From Winogradskyella aurantiaca (lineage in GTDB: Bacteria > Bacteroidota > Bacteroidia > Flavobacteriales > Flavobacteriaceae), in contig NZ_QKTV01000002.1 in assembly GCF_003362725.1 (NCBI RefSeq), forward strand, positions 310,001-374,000: 64,000 nucleotides of DNA, in the 5' to 3' direction. The notes below the pieces were generated by a model that was given only the letters and a program-made list of their open reading frames with translations, did not search any database and had not been told where the DNA came from. The first letter of the stretch is position 1, and the number at the start of each line of letters is the position of its first letter. This document shows, piece by piece, positions 60,657 through 64,000 of the stretch. Made by a program: the position numbers and the translations under genes.

Positions 60657-61649
60657 ATGAAAGAACTTCTCAACAGGTTAATTAATCAGGAATATATTTC
60701 CAGTGAAGAGGCCAAAAGAGTCCTTGTTAATATATCAGAAGGCGCTTATAATGAAAGTCAGATTGCTTCTTTTTTAACCGTTTATATGATGCGCTCCATA
60801 ACCATTGAAGAACTCAGTGGATTTAGAGACGCCCTATTAGACTTATGTATCCCTGTTGATATCGCCGAATATAATGCCATTGATCTCTGCGGAACAGGGG
60901 GCGATGGTAAAAATACCTTTAATATCTCAACGCTTGCCTCTTTTATTACCGCGGGGGCGGGAGTTCATGTGGCCAAGCACGGAAATTATGGGGTGTCTTC
61001 TGCAAGCGGATCCTCCAATGTAATGGAAGCCATGGGAATCAAGTTTAGTAACGAAATTGAATTCTTAAAAAAATCATTGGATGAGGCCGGGATTTGCGTA
61101 TTACATGCCCCGCTCTTTCATCCCGCCATGAAAAACGTAGCTCCCATTAGAAGAGCACTTGGCGTAAAAACCTTTTTTAATATGCTAGGGCCAATGGTTA
61201 ATCCGGCCTTTCCTAAAAATCAAATGGTTGGTGTATTCAACTTAGAATTGCTGCGTTTATACGGCTATCTCTATCAAGAAACAGATAAGAATTATGCCAT
61301 TGTTCATGCCTTGGACGGTTATGACGAAATATCACTAACTGGAAAGACCAAAGTGGTATCCAACAATTCTGAAGCCTTATTTGGTCCAGAAGCCTTAGGA
61401 CTAGATACGATACATCAGGAAGCTATTTTTGGAGGTGACACTGTTCAAGAGGCTGCGGCTATATTCAAATCAATAATCGAAGGTCAGGGTACCGAGGCCC
61501 AAAACAATGTCGTATGTGCTAACGCCGGATTAGCTATTGCCACCTCCAAACAAATCTCACATAAGGATGGGTTTGACATGGCCCAAGAGTCATTGCGTTC
61601 TGGAAAGGCCAAACGAAGTTTAAATAAATTGATTGAATTGAGCAGATGA
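60657..61649 (+). CDS. trpD: Anthranilate phosphoribosyltransferase
   Basis: 330 residues. The family blocks are DLCGTGGDGKNTFNIST (the phosphoribosyl pyrophosphate loop, about 81-97), HVAKHGNYGVSSASGSSNVMEAMG, FFNMLGPMVNPAFPKNQMVGV and VVHALDGYDEIS-like text. It attaches phosphoribose to anthranilate, the second step of the pathway. Its stop overlaps the ATG of trpC by 4 bases (ATGA), which implies translational coupling. Confidence 0.96.
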   Translation: MKELLNRLINQEYISSEEAKRVLVNISEGAYNESQIASFLTVYMMRSITIEELSGFRDALLDLCIPVDIAEYNAIDLCGTGGDGKNTFNISTLASFITAGAGVHVAKHGNYGVSSASGSSNVMEAMGIKFSNEIEFLKKSLDEAGICVLHAPLFHPAMKNVAPIRRALGVKTFFNMLGPMVNPAFPKNQMVGVFNLELLRLYGYLYQETDKNYAIVHALDGYDEISLTGKTKVVSNNSEALFGPEALGLDTIHQEAIFGGDTVQEAAAIFKSIIEGQGTEAQNNVVCANAGLAIATSKQISHKDGFDMAQESLRSGKAKRSLNKLIELSR

Positions 61650-62431
61650 ACATCCTAGACCGAATAGTACGTGATAAAAAACGAGAGGTTGCCCTGAAAA
61701 AGGAACTGATACCTTTGAAGCAATTAGAATCATCGGTTTTGTTTTCAAGATCCACCTTTTCACTTTCCAACAGTCTCAAATCAAGCACATCAGGAATAAT
61801 TGCTGAACACAAAAGGCGGTCTCCGTCAAAATCGGTGATCAATCAAAACTTAAATGTTTGGGAAGTGGCCACTGGGTATGAAAAGGCTGGAGTTTGTGGC
61901 ATGTCAGTTTTAACAGATGGCAAGTACTTTGGTGGTTCATTGGACGATTTATTACTAGCACGTTCCAGTTCTAACATCCCCTTATTGCGAAAAGAGTTTA
62001 TTATAGACCCCTACCAAATTGTTGAGGCTAAAGCTCATGGAGCCGATGCAGTACTTTTAATTGCTGCCATTTTAGAACGCCAGGAAATCAAACAATTCTC
62101 TGAACTAGCCCAGTCTTTAGAACTTGAGGTACTATTAGAAGTACACAACCAGATGGAACTAGAGAAATCAAATATGCCCTCATTGGACATGTTGGGTGTC
62201 AATAACAGAGATCTAAAAACCTTTAAGGTTAGTCTTGATACTTCCAAAACGTTGTCATCAAAAATTCCAGATGATTTTGTGAAAGTTTCAGAAAGTGGCA
62301 TTAGCTCCATTGAAGCTATAAAAGACTTACAAGCTTATGGTTACCAAGGCTTTTTAATTGGTGAAAATTTTATGAAAACTGATAATCCAGGAAAAGCAGC
62401 AAGCTCCTTTATAAAAACTCTAGAAGGATGA
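61646..62431 (+). CDS. trpC: Indole-3-glycerol phosphate synthase
   Basis: 261 residues, TIM barrel. IIAEHKRRSPSKSVIN carries the catalytic Lys of the IGPS loop, and further markers are MSVLTDGKYFGGSLDDL, PLLRKEFIIDPYQIVEAKAHGADAVLLIAA, LGVNNRDLKTFKV and VSESGISSIEAI. It closes the indole ring with loss of CO2. The next gene, trpF, overlaps its stop by 4 bases. TrpC and TrpF are separate proteins here. Confidence 0.96.
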   Translation: MNILDRIVRDKKREVALKKELIPLKQLESSVLFSRSTFSLSNSLKSSTSGIIAEHKRRSPSKSVINQNLNVWEVATGYEKAGVCGMSVLTDGKYFGGSLDDLLLARSSSNIPLLRKEFIIDPYQIVEAKAHGADAVLLIAAILERQEIKQFSELAQSLELEVLLEVHNQMELEKSNMPSLDMLGVNNRDLKTFKVSLDTSKTLSSKIPDDFVKVSESGISSIEAIKDLQAYGYQGFLIGENFMKTDNPGKAASSFIKTLEG

Positions 62432-63042
62432 AGCTAAAAGTATGTGGTATGAAATACGAAGACAACATGAAAGCAGTGGCAGCCTTGCAACCTGATTTCA
62501 TGGGTTTTATATTTTTCGACCGGTCTTCACGCTTTTTTGAAAGTCAGATACCGCAATTACCTGAATCCATTAAAAAAGTTGGTGTTTTTGTAGATGCTCC
62601 AGTGCACGAGGTTAAGCGTTTAATTAAAACTCATAGTCTGGACATGATCCAACTGCATGGCAAAGAAAGCCCTGAATACTGCAATGAACTTTATGATGTT
62701 GAAATCATAAAGGTATTCTCAATTAAAGACGCCTTCGATTTTAATACACTAATACCCTATGAGACCGTTTGTGATTTTTACTTGTTTGATACCAAGGGGC
62801 AATTACCTGGAGGCAATGGTTATTCATTCAATTGGAATGTTTTAGAAGACTATCCCTCTACCAAACCCTATTTTCTTAGTGGTGGTATTGGCCTTAATGA
62901 AATAGAAAATGTGAAGGAGTTCCTTAAAAAGCCTTATTCAAAATACTGTTATGCAATTGATGTGAATAGTAAATTTGAATTAAAGCCTGGACTAAAAAAT
63001 ACAGATGAACTAGAAAAATTTAGATATGAGTTACAACGTTAA
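62428..63042 (+). CDS. trpF: Phosphoribosylanthranilate isomerase
   Basis: 204 residues, TIM barrel. [30 protein letters not shown] contains the catalytic Cys in KVCGMK, and VQLHGKES-like [12 protein letters not shown] and [18 protein letters not shown] (the phosphate and catalytic Asp region) follow. It converts phosphoribosylanthranilate to the CdRP isomer. Its stop lies 17 bases beyond the ATG of trpB, so the two genes overlap in different frames. Confidence 0.95.
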   Translation: MKLKVCGMKYEDNMKAVAALQPDFMGFIFFDRSSRFFESQIPQLPESIKKVGVFVDAPVHEVKRLIKTHSLDMIQLHGKESPEYCNELYDVEIIKVFSIKDAFDFNTLIPYETVCDFYLFDTKGQLPGGNGYSFNWNVLEDYPSTKPYFLSGGIGLNEIENVKEFLKKPYSKYCYAIDVNSKFELKPGLKNTDELEKFRYELQR

Positions 63043-64000
63043 TGAAAAAGGATATTATGGCGACTTTGGTGGCGCTTACATCCCCGAAATGCTATATCCC
63101 AATATTGAGGAGTTACGTAATAATTATTTAAAGATTACATCCGAAGCTTCATTTAAAGAAGAGTTTGCACATCTTTTAAAAGATTACGTTGGAAGACCTT
63201 CTCCCCTTTATTTTGCTGATCGACTTTCTAAGAAATACAATACCAAAATCTATTTAAAACGAGAAGACCTGAATCATACAGGGGCTCATAAAGTCAATAA
63301 TACTATTGGTCAGATCTTATTGGCAAAACGATTGGGTAAGAACCGCATCATAGCGGAAACTGGTGCCGGTCAGCATGGTGTTGCAACTGCAACGGTTTGC
63401 GCGCTTATGGGAATTGAATGCGTGGTATATATGGGCGAAGTTGATATTGCTCGCCAAGCTCCTAATGTAGCACGAATGAAAATGCTAGGTGCCAAGGTTG
63501 TACCTGCCCTATCGGGTAGCCGAACCTTAAAAGATGCTACCAACGAAGCCATGCGCGATTGGATCAATAATCCTGTTGACACCCATTATATTGTTGGAAG
63601 TGTTGTAGGTCCGCATCCATTTCCAGATATGGTGGCGCGATTCCAAGCCGTAGTTAGTGACGAAATCAAATGGCAATTACAAGAAAAAGAAGGAACGGAA
63701 AAGCCGGATTATCTTATAGCCTGCGTAGGAGGAGGCAGTAATGCTGCTGGTACTTATTATCATTATTTAGATGATGAATCTGTTAAAATTATCGCTGTGG
63801 AAGCAGCTGGTAAAGGTATTGATACAGGGGAAAGCGCAGCAACTTCGGTCTTAGGTAAGGAGGGAATCATTCATGGATCCAAAACCCTTATGATGCAAAC
63901 AAAGGACGGACAAATAACAGAACCTTATTCCATTTCAGCCGGCTTGGATTATCCTGGTGTAGGCCCTATGCATGCGAATTTATATCGCACAGGGCGCGCC
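63026..64000 (+). CDS. trpB: Tryptophan synthase beta chain (3' end outside window)
   Basis: 325 codons are visible, from ATG at 63026, which lies 17 bases before the end of trpF. The product starts [20 protein letters not shown]. The PLP lysine is in [15 protein letters not shown], and [16 protein letters not shown] and [13 protein letters not shown] bind the phosphate and substrate. The enzyme joins indole and serine to tryptophan with TrpA, whose gene probably follows outside the window. About 60-70 residues at the C terminus are missing from this view. Confidence 0.96.
   Translation, partial: MSYNVNEKGYYGDFGGAYIPEMLYPNIEELRNNYLKITSEASFKEEFAHLLKDYVGRPSPLYFADRLSKKYNTKIYLKREDLNHTGAHKVNNTIGQILLAKRLGKNRIIAETGAGQHGVATATVCALMGIECVVYMGEVDIARQAPNVARMKMLGAKVVPALSGSRTLKDATNEAMRDWINNPVDTHYIVGSVVGPHPFPDMVARFQAVVSDEIKWQLQEKEGTEKPDYLIACVGGGSNAAGTYYHYLDDESVKIIAVEAAGKGIDTGESAATSVLGKEGIIHGSKTLMMQTKDGQITEPYSISAGLDYPGVGPMHANLYRTGRA

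Overview
The window looks like a chromosomal segment of a marine-type member of the Flavobacteriaceae (Bacteroidota). The evidence is AT-rich DNA, many -7 promoter boxes of the TAnnTTTG type, few Shine-Dalgarno sequences, a tmRNA whose tag reads GENNYALAA, and typical families such as a SusC-like carboxypeptidase-regulatory domain, META lipoprotein and TlpA-like lipoprotein. I saw no insertion sequence, prophage, CRISPR array, rRNA or tRNA.

Layout. 1-9.5 kb: the tail of a GH43-like glycosidase, a FIST sensor plus hybrid histidine kinase operon, a PLP-dependent sulfur amino acid enzyme, a LolC/E-type permease divergent from a NamZ-type muramidase lipoprotein, and an operon of small accessory genes. 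9.5-16 kb: a methyltransferase, a TPR protein with an outer-membrane beta-barrel partner, and an FtsE-like ATPase. 15.9-30.8 kb: a surface polysaccharide locus with several glycosyltransferases, a KpsS-like protein, two tandem Wzx-type flippases, a DegT/FdtB-like aminotransferase and an FdtA-like ketoisomerase, a GtrB-like transferase with a large polytopic protein, and two Fe(II)/2-oxoglutarate-type oxygenases. 30.8-36.3 kb: housekeeping genes (typA/bipA, kdsA) and small enzymes. 36.4-36.8 kb: ssrA (tmRNA), followed by a gene-free stretch with a terminator and a short repeat pair. 37-49.6 kb: a patchwork of small genes, including a PAP2/barrel fusion, a MuiA-like protein carrying a SusC-like insert, a patatin, a fatty acid hydroxylase and a secreted-looking methyltransferase. 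49.7-52.5 kb: an ABC exporter/importer-like operon with a histidine-rich permease and a DUF3299 protein, probably connected with metal ions. 53-57.3 kb: a thiol-redox and sulfur cluster (DsbD, two rhodaneses, two thioredoxin-fold proteins), divergent from a MarR-YceI pair. 58.5-64 kb: a trp operon (trpE-G-D-C-F-B, the last cut by the window edge) preceded by a sigma-type promoter, a 16-codon leader peptide with three consecutive Trp codons and an attenuator.

The best new-looking items are the trp attenuator with a nearly leaderless leader peptide, the His-rich permease/DUF3299 operon, the MuiA-like protein interrupted by a SusC-type domain, an exported methyltransferase, and a 54-residue two-helix membrane protein gene that is translationally coupled to its neighbour. 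All functional statements come from reading motifs by eye; no database search was possible.
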